Positions 9,621 through 19,152 of a stretch of 64,000 nt of DNA are shown here, piece by piece. Below the pieces are notes generated by a model. The model was given only the letters and a program-made list of their open reading frames with translations. It made no database searches and had not been told where the DNA came from. The number at the start of each line of letters is the position of its first letter. Positions within the stretch are counted from its first letter, which is position 1. The position numbers and the translations under genes are program-made. Source of the DNA: Oceanirhabdus seepicola (lineage in GTDB: Bacteria > Bacillota > Clostridia > Clostridiales > Clostridiaceae); the NCBI RefSeq assembly GCF_023684385.1, contig NZ_JAGSOJ010000002.1:372001-436000 (forward strand), given 5' to 3'.

Positions 9621-11357
9621 ATGAAGTACTTAAAGAAGATTGGTCTAGTTTTATTAGCATGTATGATGATGATATCAATGGTTGCTTGTGGAACTACAAA
9701 AAATGATTCGGCAACTAGTAATGTTTTTACAGGTGAAGCTGAAGGGAAAAATGGTATAATAAAGGTAGAGGTTACAATTGAGAATAAGGAAATTAAAAAG
9801 ATTGATGTTGTAGAAAATCATGAATCTGAGTTTACAAAGGACGTATTTACACAAGTTGTAAATAGTGTAGTAGCAGCAAATACTGCTGAAATTGACACAA
9901 TATCGGGAGCTACATTAACAAGTTCTGCATTAATTGCTGCAGTAGCAGATGCTGTTAACAAATCTGGTATAGAGTTGACTGCAAAGAAAGTAGATAACGG
10001 ACAAGCTGAGAAGGTTGAAGATGTAACAACTGATGTAGTAATTATAGGTGCAGGTGGTGCAGGTCTTACAGCAGCTATCCAAGCAAAAGAAGATGGGGCT
10101 AATGTTATATTAGTAGAGAAGAATGCAGTTGTTGGTGGTAACACTAATTTTGCTACTGGTGGATTAAATGCTGCAGGAACAAAATTTCAAAAAGAAAAAG
10201 GAATAGAGGATAGTGTTGAACTATTCATCGAAGATACAATGAAGGGTGGAAAAAATCTAAATAACCCTGAATTAGTAAATGTTTTAGCTGAAAGATCTTC
10301 TGAATCAGTTGATTGGTTAACTGAAAGAGGAGCGGACTTAAGTGATGTAGGTAGACTGGGTGGAGCTAGTGTTAATAGATGTCACAGACCTACAGGTGGA
10401 GCACCAGTAGGAGATCACTTAGTTAAGGTTTTAAATAAAAATGCTAAAGAAATTGGTGTTGAAATAAGATTAGAGACAAAAGCTATAGAGATATTACATA
10501 ATGAAAATAAAGTTACTGGTATAAAAGTACAGGATGCTAAAGGTAATGAGTATGTTATAAATGCTAAAGCAGTAGTTGTAGCAACTGGTGGTTTTGGAGC
10601 TAACCAAGATATGGTTGTAAAATATGATGCAAAATTAAAAGGATTTGGAACTACTAATGGTCCAGGAGCTACTGGAGATGCAGTAGGTTTATTAGAAGCA
10701 TTAAAAGCTGGATTCGTTGATATGGATAAAATTCAAACACATCCAACAGTAGTACCAGGTAAGAGTAAGCTTATAACAGAAGCTGTTAGAGGTAATGGTG
10801 CTATATTAGTTAATAGAGAAGCTAAGAGATTTATTGATGAATTACAAACAAGAGATGTTGTTTCTGCAGCTGAATTAAAGCAAGAAGGTGCAACAGCATT
10901 CCTAGTATTTGATCAAAACGTTAGAGAAAGCTTGAGTGCTATTGAGAAATACTATAAATTGGGATTATTAACAGAAGCTGAAACAGTAAAAGAGTTAGCT
11001 GAGAAAATCGGTGTAGATGCTGAAGAATTAGAAAACACAGTTAATACTTATAATACATTTGTTCAAAATAATGAAGATAAAGATTTCGCAAGAGCAAATA
11101 TGAAAACAGAACTTAATAAAGGTCCTTTCTATGCAGTTGAAGTTGGACCAGCTGTACACCATACTATGGGTGGAGTTACAATTAATACAGAAGCACAAGT
11201 AATAACTGAAGCTGGTGAGGTAATTGAAGGTTTATTCGCAGCTGGAGAAGTTACTGGTGGAGTACATGGTGCAAATAGATTAGGTGGAAACGCTGTAGCT
11301 GACATAACTACATTTGGTAGAATTGCTGGAGCAAATGCTGCTAAATCTGCAAAGTAG
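9621..11357 (+). CDS. Flavinylated lipoprotein reductase (FMN-bind + fumarate reductase-like FAD domain)
   Basis: A 578-aa lipoprotein (lipobox MVAC after LVLLACMMMIS) with an FMN-binding domain at residues ~35-120 carrying the ApbE-type flavinylation motif S95-G-A-T98. An FAD-binding fumarate reductase/flavocytochrome c domain follows from ~130 (VIIGAGGAGLTAAIQA). Active-site motifs are present: QTHPT, AVRGNGAILVN, HHTMGGV and HGANRLGGNAVAD. It is thus an extracytoplasmic reductase of fumarate-like or unsaturated acids, receiving electrons through covalent FMN. No ApbE gene is in the window. Start at 9621 has AAAGGAGG. Codon use is very regular, suggesting high expression. The exact substrate is unknown. 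Confidence 0.9.
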   Translation: MKYLKKIGLVLLACMMMISMVACGTTKNDSATSNVFTGEAEGKNGIIKVEVTIENKEIKKIDVVENHESEFTKDVFTQVVNSVVAANTAEIDTISGATLTSSALIAAVADAVNKSGIELTAKKVDNGQAEKVEDVTTDVVIIGAGGAGLTAAIQAKEDGANVILVEKNAVVGGNTNFATGGLNAAGTKFQKEKGIEDSVELFIEDTMKGGKNLNNPELVNVLAERSSESVDWLTERGADLSDVGRLGGASVNRCHRPTGGAPVGDHLVKVLNKNAKEIGVEIRLETKAIEILHNENKVTGIKVQDAKGNEYVINAKAVVVATGGFGANQDMVVKYDAKLKGFGTTNGPGATGDAVGLLEALKAGFVDMDKIQTHPTVVPGKSKLITEAVRGNGAILVNREAKRFIDELQTRDVVSAAELKQEGATAFLVFDQNVRESLSAIEKYYKLGLLTEAETVKELAEKIGVDAEELENTVNTYNTFVQNNEDKDFARANMKTELNKGPFYAVEVGPAVHHTMGGVTINTEAQVITEAGEVIEGLFAAGEVTGGVHGANRLGGNAVADITTFGRIAGANAAKSAK

Positions 11358-11393
11358 TATATTTTAAATAATAAATAAATAGATTAATAGATA

Positions 11394-11425
11394 GTCCTAA
11401 AACTTAAAGTTTTAGGGCTTTTATT
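11394..11425 (+). terminator. Terminator after the flavoprotein reductase
   Basis: An 11-bp stem (11394-11404 with 11408-11418; core CCTAAAACT) with a 3-nt loop, followed by TTTTATT. Confidence 0.85.
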
Positions 11426-11543
11426 ATCTCTCAAATATATTATTTGTATAATAATTCTTGGGTGAATATCAAGAAGATTCAGAATATTAATTGACTCTTT
11501 CAGAGATATACCTTAATATTAAATAAAGAGAGGTGATGTCACA

Positions 11544-11876
11544 ATGAATTCTAAATATGAGGTTATTGCAATAGCTCATAAGGACATTGCAGATGAAGTT
11601 AAAAATAAATTTTTTAGGTATTCAATCTGTGAATTCGATGAGATAGAGGATATTCAGGCAATTAAAAATATCCAAGGGAGAACAATGGATCTAAATTCAA
11701 GAGCTAGTATTTATGTATCATGGTTTGAAGACAAGATTGAGAAGAAAATAGAAGCTGGTTATACAGTTGCCATTCTAGAACTTCCATTTTCATATAAATC
11801 TCAAGTAGAACTTCTAGAAAAGCTAGATATAAAACTTGGTGATGATTTATTGATATTAGAGAAAGTTGATGTTTAA
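11544..11876 (+). CDS. Hypothetical 110-aa cytosolic protein
   Basis: A small acidic protein without signal peptide or membrane segments. It has an AGAGAGGTGA ribosome binding site and its own terminator, so it is very likely a real gene. The sequence (start MNSKYEVIAIAHKDIADEV; later YVSWFEDKIEKKIEAGYTVA) is predicted mixed alpha/beta with no Cys pairs or catalytic motif. I do not recognise the family and can give no function. Confidence 0.75.
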   Translation: MNSKYEVIAIAHKDIADEVKNKFFRYSICEFDEIEDIQAIKNIQGRTMDLNSRASIYVSWFEDKIEKKIEAGYTVAILELPFSYKSQVELLEKLDIKLGDDLLILEKVDV

Positions 11877-11879
11877 AAT

Positions 11880-11902
11880 ACCCGATTTCGGGTGTTTTTT
11901 TT
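11880..11902 (+). terminator. Terminator after the 110-aa hypothetical gene
   Basis: A 6-bp stem ACCCGA/TCGGGT (11880-11885 with 11888-11893) is followed by GTTTTTTTT. Confidence 0.8.
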
Positions 11903-11950
11903 GTACAGCAATAATTTTTGAAGCTTAAGAATAAAGAAAGAGGGGCATAG

Positions 11951-11988
11951 AAAACATATACTGAAGTATAAAACATATACTGAAGTAT
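11951..11988. repeat. Tandem duplication of a 19-bp unit
   Basis: The unit AAAACATATACTGAAGTAT occurs twice head to tail (11951-11969, 11970-11988), about 65 bp upstream of the next gene. It could be a replication slip or a doubled regulator site. Confidence 0.85.
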
Positions 11989-12051
11989 AAAACTATAAAC
12001 TACCTAATTAATTAAGTAAGACGTATAAAGAATAATAAGGGGAATGAGAGT

Positions 12052-12564
12052 ATGAAATTTAAGAAAAGAGGTTTAAGGGCTTTAAAGAGTATAGCAATGA
12101 ATATTGCTCCAGTTATAATTATTTTTATTATATGCTTTAGGATAATGGTACCAGTGATATCAAATATAAGTCACTTTGTTTTTTTTAGAGTAAGTGATAG
12201 TTATTTAACTTTTAGAAAATATAGTTTAATTTTGGACTTAGAAGCTATAATAAATGTTATTATTTGCTTATTAATTTTAAGAAGGATTTTTAATTACAGT
12301 TATATCATTAAAGATGACTTTATTAAACTGAAAAACGGAATACGGCACAATAAGATACAAATTAATGATATAAATGAAATAAGAAATAATTTTAATAAAG
12401 AACATAATTTTGACTCATATTTTTTAAATATAAAAAATAAATATTTACTTGAGGTAAATGAAGATTACATAAATAAAGAAGAAAGAAATTTAATTGAAAT
12501 TTTGAATGAGCAATATAATATTACTATTAATGTGAATTCTGAAAATTTAAATTCGAATATTTAG
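12052..12564 (+). CDS. Two-helix membrane protein with possible PH-like C-terminal domain
   Basis: A 170-aa protein with a hydrophobic segment at residues ~17-35 (NIAPVIIIFIICFRIMVPVI) and a second at ~64-80 (INVIICLLILRRIF). A cytosolic tail of about 85 residues follows. The tail (IIKDDFIKLKNGIRHNKIQINDINEI) has the alternating pattern of the bacterial PH-like domains found in YcxB-type proteins, but similarity is only suggestive. GGGGAATGAG precedes the ATG. No partner gene is evident; function unknown. Confidence 0.7.
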   Translation: MKFKKRGLRALKSIAMNIAPVIIIFIICFRIMVPVISNISHFVFFRVSDSYLTFRKYSLILDLEAIINVIICLLILRRIFNYSYIIKDDFIKLKNGIRHNKIQINDINEIRNNFNKEHNFDSYFLNIKNKYLLEVNEDYINKEERNLIEILNEQYNITINVNSENLNSNI

Positions 12565-12582
12565 TCATAAGAATAGGAGCAA

Positions 12583-12687
12583 GTGTTTCAAGGGCAAAAT
12601 ATACGACATATTAATAAAAACTTATTTGATATTGATTTTTCAGTTTTTTATGAGATTAAAGAAGATGGACAATATGTATATAAATGA
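12583..12687 (+). CDS. Possible 34-aa peptide or gene remnant
   Basis: A GTG-started frame preceded closely by AGGAG encodes 34 residues ending in DFSVFYEIKEDGQYVYK. The spacing of three bases to the GTG is too short for a good start, and the peptide looks like the C-terminal scrap of a longer protein. It may be a decayed gene end or a genuine micro-ORF; I cannot decide. Confidence 0.2.
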   Translation: MFQGQNIRHINKNLFDIDFSVFYEIKEDGQYVYK

Positions 12688-12698
12688 ATTTAAGATAG

Positions 12699-12733
12699 AC
12701 ATGTGTTGCTTTGGGTAGCAGTACATGTTTTTA
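12699..12733 (+). terminator. Intrinsic terminator
   Basis: ACATGT and TGCT on the left (from 12700) pair with AGCA and ACATGT on the right, followed by TTTTTATTT. Confidence 0.7.
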
Positions 12734-12745
12734 TTTATAGTTTTT

Positions 12746-12774
12746 TTGACAAAATATTTAAAATAGTGCATACT
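12746..12774 (+). promoter_or_regulatory. Sigma-A-type promoter of the MORN lipoprotein gene
   Basis: TTGACA (12746-12751) and CATACT (12769-12774) are separated by 17 bp, about 60 bp upstream of the start codon. The -35 is perfect, the -10 partial with an upstream TG. Confidence 0.5.
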
Positions 12775-12834
12775 TTAGTGAGGGATTTAATGGTATATTA
12801 TACAATATTATTAAGTGGAAAGGACTGTTAAGGT

Positions 12835-13719
12835 ATGGTTAATAAGAAACAAATATCATTATTAATTATAGTCTTATTAATAACGAGTTTCACAGGATGC
12901 AATTTCGAAATTAATAATCAAAAATATAAAGGTTTAAACAAATCAGGAAAAGAAGTTATGTATGAAGGAGAAGTAAAAAATAAGCTAGCTCATGGCAAAG
13001 GAAGGATTTATTACAAAAGTGAAAGTATAGCATATGAGGGAGATTTTTTTGAGGGTAGTAGAGAAGGACAAGGAAAGATGTATTGGGAAAATGGAAATCT
13101 TATGTTTGAAGGAATGTTCAAGAATGATGAGGCTAATGGGCATGGTAAAAGATATAATGAAGATGGAGAGTTACTATATGAAGGGAATTTTAGTGATTCA
13201 GAATATGATGGAGAAGGAAAGTTATATAAAGATGGCATTTTGATTTATGAAGGAAATTTTATTAATGATAAATGTAATGGACAAGGCAAGCGATATTACC
13301 TAAATGGTAACATAATGTATGAAGGTAAATACAAAGATGATCAACGGAATGGTAAAGGTATATTTTATAATGAGCAAGGGATTTTAGTATATGAAGGTGA
13401 ATTTTTAGATTCAAAATTTAACGGACAGGGTAAAGCATATTATGAAAATTCTAACTTACAATATGAAGGGGATTTTAATGGTGGTAAACGTAGTGGAAAA
13501 GGAAAAGCATATTATGAAAATGGAAGCCTCTGTTATGAAGGAGAATATAAAGAGGATTCAGTAAATGGATATGGAAAGTTGTATGATGAGCAAGGTAACA
13601 TAATCTATGAAGGTATGTTTGCTGAAAATAATTATAATGGACAAGGTACAGCTTATAATCCAGATAGCTCAATATTAAATAAAGGGGAATTTAAAGCTGG
13701 TTATATAGTTGAGGAATAA
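12835..13719 (+). CDS. MORN-repeat lipoprotein
   Basis: A 294-aa lipoprotein with signal peptide and lipobox (SFTGC, Cys near residue 22), followed by ten clear MORN-like repeats and one degenerate repeat. Each has the pattern YEGxFxxxxxNGxGKxYxxxGxxx, about 23 residues long. The repeats fill the whole mature protein with no extra domain. MORN repeats form a beta-hairpin solenoid; in bacteria such proteins are often surface-exposed or bind partner proteins or lipids. It stands alone between a promoter and a bidirectional terminator. Family call is secure; the role is unknown. Confidence 0.9.
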   Translation: MVNKKQISLLIIVLLITSFTGCNFEINNQKYKGLNKSGKEVMYEGEVKNKLAHGKGRIYYKSESIAYEGDFFEGSREGQGKMYWENGNLMFEGMFKNDEANGHGKRYNEDGELLYEGNFSDSEYDGEGKLYKDGILIYEGNFINDKCNGQGKRYYLNGNIMYEGKYKDDQRNGKGIFYNEQGILVYEGEFLDSKFNGQGKAYYENSNLQYEGDFNGGKRSGKGKAYYENGSLCYEGEYKEDSVNGYGKLYDEQGNIIYEGMFAENNYNGQGTAYNPDSSILNKGEFKAGYIVEE

Positions 13720-13731
13720 TGATTTAATTAA

Positions 13732-13769
13732 AGACTCAAAGCTACCCATTTCTAGGTAACTTTGAGTCT
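13732..13769. terminator. Bidirectional terminator between convergent genes
   Basis: AGACTCAAAGCTACC (13732-13746) pairs with 13755-13769 with one mismatch. A-rich on the left and T-rich on the right, it can serve both the MORN gene and the convergent MCP gene. Confidence 0.85.
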
Positions 13770-13772
13770 ATA

Positions 13773-15242
13773 TTATCTTTTCCATGTTTCATTTAATTTT
13801 TCCATGCTCTTAACTATATCATCAAGTTTTTGAGTTGAAATTAGTATATGATTCTCTTCATTTTTAATTAAATCAGATGCATTATTTACTGATTGATTAA
13901 TAAATTCTTCAGTATTTGAAATATCAGAAAATACTTCATATATATCCTTTAAATCCTTTAAGAATATATCACTGGATGATGATACTTCATTAGATTTTTC
14001 ATTTATTAGAATTACATCACGGTCGATTTTATCAAAAACACAACTTGTATTTTGAACTATTTCTACACCTTCTTCTGTATCTAGTACACATTGATTTGTA
14101 ATATCTTTAGCTAGAATAATTTTATTATCAATATCGGATACAGCAGACTTAATATTTTGTAGATATTCCTCTGTTGATTCAGCTAACTTCTTAATTTCTG
14201 TTGCTACAACTGCAAATCCTAGTCCAACTTTTCCAGCCCTTGAAGCCTCAATGGAAGCATTCAAACTTAATAGATTGGTTTGTTCGGCAATGCCCTTTAT
14301 TACTTCAATACATTCATTTATGGACTTATCAGATTTTTCAACCTCATTCATTACATCGGATACAGCATAAACTCTATTTTTTATTGTTATCATTTTTTCA
14401 TCCATAGTTTTAATATGCTTATTGCCTTCAGTAACAGTTGTATGGGTATGAGACGCATGCTCTTTCATTGTTTCTGACAAATCTAATATTTTTTCTGATT
14501 TATCCACAAGGTTGTTTAATCCTTTAACACTATAAATAGTATTATTAGCTTGGTCTTCTATTGAAGTTGAAATTTCACCCATAGATGCAGATATTTCCTC
14601 AGAAATATTTAATAATTCAGTTGAAATACCAGACATATCATTTACTAAATGACTTACCTCATTTGTTGTTTTTGATAAAGCAATCAATGATTTTTCATTT
14701 TTTTCACTATTTATTTTTTCTTCTTCAAATTTTTTCTTCTGATATAGTAACATCTTTCTTCCAGATTTACACTGTAAATATGAGCAAATACCTACAATAA
14801 TAAGTATAAGAGCATAGGAATATATGTGAAAAGGTTCTATTACATCTCCATACCAATCTTGAAAATAATGATCAAACCATACAAAATAAGCTAAGATTAT
14901 ATATATTGAACTAATTATGGCATTTATTATTGCAGCTCTAGCTTCATGATAAAGAGTAGCTGCAGTTATAGTTAAAAGACATATAAGTAAATATATAAAA
15001 GCAAATCCATCAAAATACATCAGCATAAGAGGATAAAATAATAAGCCGGTAGAAATAATATATGGACTATACTTCTGTACCTTTTTTACGAAAACTGTGA
15101 GTGAAAATAATACACTTAATGCTAAGCAAGGTAATGCTAATAATAATGTAAGTTTTAAATTCATTCCCATAAAGAAAATACTTATTGATGCTATTAAAAT
15201 CAATATAGTAGCCATTATGTTATTTTTTCTGTATGTATACAT
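13773..15242 (-). CDS. Methyl-accepting chemotaxis-type transducer with multi-helix membrane domain
   Basis: A 489-aa protein with about six N-terminal membrane helices (to residue ~165) and no large extracellular sensor or evident HAMP domain. A cytosolic coiled-coil signalling domain follows. The conserved hairpin tip is present ([34 protein letters not shown]), so it can couple to CheA/CheW. The membrane region itself may sense a membrane-soluble signal or energy state. An AGAGGAC ribosome binding site precedes the ATG. The gene lies 13 nt downstream of the EEP hydrolase gene on the same strand, so the two may form an operon. Confidence 0.9.
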   Translation of the reverse strand: MYTYRKNNIMATILILIASISIFFMGMNLKLTLLLALPCLALSVLFSLTVFVKKVQKYSPYIISTGLLFYPLMLMYFDGFAFIYLLICLLTITAATLYHEARAAIINAIISSIYIILAYFVWFDHYFQDWYGDVIEPFHIYSYALILIIVGICSYLQCKSGRKMLLYQKKKFEEEKINSEKNEKSLIALSKTTNEVSHLVNDMSGISTELLNISEEISASMGEISTSIEDQANNTIYSVKGLNNLVDKSEKILDLSETMKEHASHTHTTVTEGNKHIKTMDEKMITIKNRVYAVSDVMNEVEKSDKSINECIEVIKGIAEQTNLLSLNASIEASRAGKVGLGFAVVATEIKKLAESTEEYLQNIKSAVSDIDNKIILAKDITNQCVLDTEEGVEIVQNTSCVFDKIDRDVILINEKSNEVSSSSDIFLKDLKDIYEVFSDISNTEEFINQSVNNASDLIKNEENHILISTQKLDDIVKSMEKLNETWKR

Positions 15243-15255
15243 AATTTACCGTCCT

Positions 15256-16308
15256 CTAGTTTTTTAATTTAAACGATCCTGTTACAGGATTATGGTCACT
15301 GTTTTCAAATTTTAAATTATATCCATGTGTATCTATGATTTCTATATTTGGTGATACTAGAAAACCATCTATTACTTCAGTAAATGTTTCTCCTAATGTA
15401 TAAACTTCACTTAAGTCTCGTACAGAAGGGTTTTTTTCATCAAATGCCCATTTAAAATCTTTTGGAGTAAAGTCTTTAGGAAGAACTTGAAGCCATTCAG
15501 GCCAATTTGACATATCATAAGAGTCCTTATTAGTTATAACATGATTCCAATCTCCACCTAAAATTATATAATTTCCAGCTTTATAGTTTTCTTTAATATA
15601 GTCTTGTAAGAACTTCATTTGTTGAACTCTTACTTTTCCTCCTTTATCATATGCTGATAAATGAAGGTTATTGATTATAAGCTCCTTTCCATTACTAACA
15701 GCTATCCTATTTTCCATCATACATCTATCTAAATCAAATAATTGTCTTATCCACATTTCTTTTCCTGGTAAATCTAGTCTATTGCTTGAAGTAACTTCGT
15801 ATTTTGAAAAGAATGCTAGTCCAGACTCAACATAGCTAGTTGGTTTTTTTACAGGTACTGGTACAAATGGAACCTTAAAATTAGTAGCAAATGAAGCGCT
15901 ATACTCATTAAGTATTTGTTCTATATATTCATATTGATTTATATCGTAACTTCTAGATGCTTTTTTATCAATCTCCTGTATCATAATAAAATCAGAGTTT
16001 TCTTTATCTAAAAAAGATGATATTTTCTTTAAATTATTATTAACTTGATCGTGGCTATCAGGTTTAGATCTAGTTCCTCCATCCATGAAAAAATCTTCTG
16101 TTTTATCAAGACCACAATATCCTATATTAAATGTAGTTATAGAGAAAGTAGAATCTATATCTAATAGTTCCTTGCTTTTATTTTCAACAGATAAAGAGAC
16201 AATATCATCAGGTTTATAATCTGTTAATGCAATATGAGTAAAAAAAGTTATAAATATTAAAATTATTACTATAGGTATGTAAAGTAACCTTTTATATTTT
16301 TTTTTCAT
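15256..16308 (-). CDS. Membrane-anchored endonuclease/exonuclease/phosphatase family hydrolase
   Basis: A 350-aa EEP-superfamily protein with an N-terminal signal anchor (LLYIPIVIILIFITFF). The metal-dependent catalytic motifs appear in order: FSITTFNIGY, IQEID, INNLHLSAYD, GGDWNH and SDHNP. EEP enzymes cleave phosphodiesters of nucleic acids, phospholipids or inositol phosphates. An extracytoplasmic location argues for phospholipid or extracellular nucleic acid as substrate, but this is not proven. It is the first gene of a probable two-gene operon with the MCP. Confidence 0.88.
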   Translation of the reverse strand: MKKKYKRLLYIPIVIILIFITFFTHIALTDYKPDDIVSLSVENKSKELLDIDSTFSITTFNIGYCGLDKTEDFFMDGGTRSKPDSHDQVNNNLKKISSFLDKENSDFIMIQEIDKKASRSYDINQYEYIEQILNEYSASFATNFKVPFVPVPVKKPTSYVESGLAFFSKYEVTSSNRLDLPGKEMWIRQLFDLDRCMMENRIAVSNGKELIINNLHLSAYDKGGKVRVQQMKFLQDYIKENYKAGNYIILGGDWNHVITNKDSYDMSNWPEWLQVLPKDFTPKDFKWAFDEKNPSVRDLSEVYTLGETFTEVIDGFLVSPNIEIIDTHGYNLKFENSDHNPVTGSFKLKN

Positions 16309-16775
16309 AATTATCTGACCTCCAAATTATATATATTGATTTAAACAACATTTTTATTCATTCTTTTCATTCTTTTCATTCTTCGCCCCCTTTAGAAAGT
16401 TTTTTTGATAAAAATATTATCATATTTAAAATATTCGACATTTTTTAGGAAAACTCCTTTATTTACACTACATGGGAAGTGTTACAAAAATAATGTCGAA
16501 GGAGAAAAATATAAGTAGTTATGTGTTGAGTCATTTATTTAATAATATTATAAAAACTTCGAAAAGACTAAAAAAGACATTGCCAAAGTAGAGAAAGTTA
16601 AAACTTCAGTTGAAAATAAAGGGAGAATATATATTCACAGGTAACTTTTAATTTTTATGTGAATAGTAACAAAATATTACATGGTTTGGTATAATATTGT
16701 TTAGGAAATAGTTTTGAAAGGCAATTTCATCTAAAGTGAATTTATTGGGAAGATAATCAATGAGGGGGCGATAGT
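16309..16775. other. Intergenic region with a 9-bp tandem repeat
   Basis: This 467-bp gap separates divergent genes. The 9-mer CATTCTTTT occurs 2.8 times in tandem at 16359-16383, in the leader of the EEP gene (read as AAAAGAATG on its mRNA). TATAAT-like sequence TTGGTATAATATT near 16686-16698 is a plausible -10 for the sigma-54 activator gene. I see no ORF or RNA structure in the remainder. Confidence 0.6.
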
Positions 16776-18797
16776 TTGAAAAGCATTGCCATAGTAACTG
16801 ATTTTAAACAAAATCATATTGTTTCAGATACAATAATGGAAAATTTAAAATATGTTTTTAAGGATTATGTGAAAATAAATAACTACTATATTGAAGAGTT
16901 CAAAGATGGGGAAAAAATAAAGGATCATGTGGTATTAGTCATGCTCGAAAACCGTCTTGTGAAAGTAAAGCCTTATGTTGATGATTTACAGAAAATAATA
17001 ATTGTTCAGAGAACTATTAGAGGAAGAGAAGCTTATAAGTTATTTGAAATCCCAAAGGAAACAAAAATACTTGTTGTAAATGATTGTCAGGAAACTACAC
17101 TTCAAATGGTAGCACTTCTTTATCAAATAGGTGTTAAGCATGTTAACATGATTCCATATAATCCAAATGAAAATGATGAGTCTATTAAAATTTCAATTAC
17201 TCCAGGAGAAGTACATAGAGTTCCAAGTTATATTGAAAATATTATTGATGTAGGACATAGATGTCTTGATTCATATACTTTTATAAGAATAATGAATATG
17301 CTTGATATTAATAATAGAGAAATTAGTACTAATCTAATTAAATATTTTAATGAAATATTAGATTTAAATACAGGAATTAAAAATCAGTATAAAGATGTAT
17401 ATATTAAAAATGAACAGTTGAATAAAGTAATGCAGCAAAGTAATGAAGGGATTTTAATAGTAGATAATGATTACCATATAGTATACCGTAATATGAAATT
17501 TCAAGAGTTATTAGATATAGATTCAACAAAACACAATGACAATTTAGAAAAGCTTCTTGATGCTGATACATTTAAGTTTCTTATGAAGGAAAAATTGAAT
17601 CAAGAGTTATTAAATATGAATAATGAATTTATATTAGTAACAAAGGCTTCATTAGAATATTTCGGTGAAAGAAGCGGATACTATTTCAATTTCCGAAGTA
17701 TTACATATATAAAACAGTTGGAACAGAATATGAGTAGTCAATTAAGAAAAAAGGGTCTGGTAGCAAGATATTCATTTGATAATATTATTTATAAATCTTA
17801 TAAAATGAAAAAATGTATAGAAATAGCTAAGAAAATTTCAAATTCTGATTTTACTGTGCTTATTATTGGAGAAAGTGGTACTGGAAAGGAATTGATGGCT
17901 CAATCTATTCATAATTATTCAAAGAGAGCAGCAAGGCCATTTGTTGCTATAAATTGCGCTGCGCTTCCTGAAAGTTTATTAGAAAGTGAGTTATTTGGGT
18001 ATGAAAGAGGAGCTTTTACAGGTGCGAGAAAAGATGGTAAGCTAGGTGTATTTGAACTGGCACAGTATGGAACAATTTTTTTAGATGAGATAGGGGACAT
18101 GCCTTTGGCTCTTCAGGCAAGATTACTTAGAGTTTTACAGGAAAAACAGATTATGCGTATTGGTAGCGATAGAGTAATCGATATAGATGTTAGAATTATT
18201 GCTGCTACGAATAAAAATCTTAAGGAATTGGTAAGAGAAAGCAAATTTAGAGAGGATTTATATTATAGAATTAATGTTCTTCCTGTTTCTATTCCTCCTT
18301 TAAGGGAAAGAAAGGAAGATATAATTGATATGTTTAAGCTGTTTGTAGGAGAAGACTATAAGTATTTAACTAAAGACATGAAAAAAAGGCTTCTAGATTA
18401 TGAGTGGCCTGGAAATGTAAGAGAGCTTAAAAATGCTGCAGAGTATTTTATTATTATGAAAGAAATGAATGAAGGGGTGCTGCCTTTTTCTTTAGAATAT
18501 GAAAATGATGATTTACAAAAGGATGTAGAAATATTATTAGATTATGGAAGTGAAAAAGAAATATATACATTATTAGATATTTTGAATAATTACACTAGAA
18601 ATGAGACGGGTATAGGTAGAAAAAAGTTATTGGAAAAGTTAAGGTGTGATAATGTTGATATTGGAGAAAATAGATTGAGAAGAATTTTAAGTTTATTAAA
18701 AGATAAGGAATTTGTTAAGTCTGATATAGGAAGAAAAGGAACAAAAATAACTGGAAGAGGTATAAAATTAAAAAATAGGTTAATAAACAGGATGTAA
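16776..18797 (+). CDS. Sigma-54-dependent transcriptional activator (bEBP) with PAS domain
   Basis: A 673-aa activator. The N-terminal ~200 residues resemble the PrpR-N-like regulatory regions of clostridial activators, followed by a PAS domain (~225-320; NEGILIVDNDYHIVYRN). The AAA+ domain has Walker A GESGTGKE at 365-372, GAFTGA at 412-417, Walker B IFLDEIGDM and the R-finger region. The C-terminus ends in a winged-helix-like segment (IGRKKLLEKL, RLRRILSLLKDKEFV) rather than a Fis-type helix-turn-helix. Start is TTG with GAGGGGGCG upstream. It lies just before a -24/-12 promoter and a catabolic operon that it probably activates. Confidence 0.93.
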   Translation: MKSIAIVTDFKQNHIVSDTIMENLKYVFKDYVKINNYYIEEFKDGEKIKDHVVLVMLENRLVKVKPYVDDLQKIIIVQRTIRGREAYKLFEIPKETKILVVNDCQETTLQMVALLYQIGVKHVNMIPYNPNENDESIKISITPGEVHRVPSYIENIIDVGHRCLDSYTFIRIMNMLDINNREISTNLIKYFNEILDLNTGIKNQYKDVYIKNEQLNKVMQQSNEGILIVDNDYHIVYRNMKFQELLDIDSTKHNDNLEKLLDADTFKFLMKEKLNQELLNMNNEFILVTKASLEYFGERSGYYFNFRSITYIKQLEQNMSSQLRKKGLVARYSFDNIIYKSYKMKKCIEIAKKISNSDFTVLIIGESGTGKELMAQSIHNYSKRAARPFVAINCAALPESLLESELFGYERGAFTGARKDGKLGVFELAQYGTIFLDEIGDMPLALQARLLRVLQEKQIMRIGSDRVIDIDVRIIAATNKNLKELVRESKFREDLYYRINVLPVSIPPLRERKEDIIDMFKLFVGEDYKYLTKDMKKRLLDYEWPGNVRELKNAAEYFIIMKEMNEGVLPFSLEYENDDLQKDVEILLDYGSEKEIYTLLDILNNYTRNETGIGRKKLLEKLRCDNVDIGENRLRRILSLLKDKEFVKSDIGRKGTKITGRGIKLKNRLINRM

Positions 18798-18925
18798 ATG
18801 GGGTGAAAATGGTTGTATTAACCTATTCTAATAGAATACACAAAGCAAAAAAATTAATACAAATGCATAAGAAAGATTAATTTTTAAAAATTAATTAGCA
18901 TCTATTCCCCAATACATAGTATGTA

Positions 18926-19147
18926 AAGAAGTGGCTAATGGCCACTGAGCTTGTTGACAAAGTTACAATATATTGCTTTCACTCTGTTTTCTGTCTTTAG
19001 AGTGTCAGGCGTTGAAAAAGCCCAAGGTCAAGGAACAAGATGAGCGAGCAGCGCAGTGTACAAATAGTACTCGAGCAGCACAGCGAGTCTTAGTGACGAT
19101 GAGATTGGGCTTTTTCAACAGCCTGAGTGGCTAATAGCCACTTCTTC
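18926..19147. repeat. Large palindromic (MITE-like) repeat with two 17-bp dyads
   Basis: About 220 bp forming nested inverted repeats. The outer ends are AGAAGTGGCTA-type dyads (AGTGGCTAATGGCCACT at 18930-18946; AGTGGCTAATAGCCACT at 19126-19142). The inner arms are TCAGGCGTTGAAAAAGCCC (from 19005) and GGGCTTTTTCAACAGCCTGA (to 19126). The centre is GC-richer than the surroundings (GAGCGAGCAGCGCAG). A related copy in the opposite orientation lies at 60979-61112. The 422-bp gap between the activator and the operon consists mostly of this element; the first ~125 bp hold only AT-rich sequence. Confidence 0.75.
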
Positions 19148-19152
19148 TGTTA

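Noticed and set aside
18809..18880. 23-codon frame (MVVLTYSNRIHKAKKL...) just after the sigma-54 activator
   Set aside because: GGGGTG is only three bases from the ATG, and nothing else supports a peptide there.
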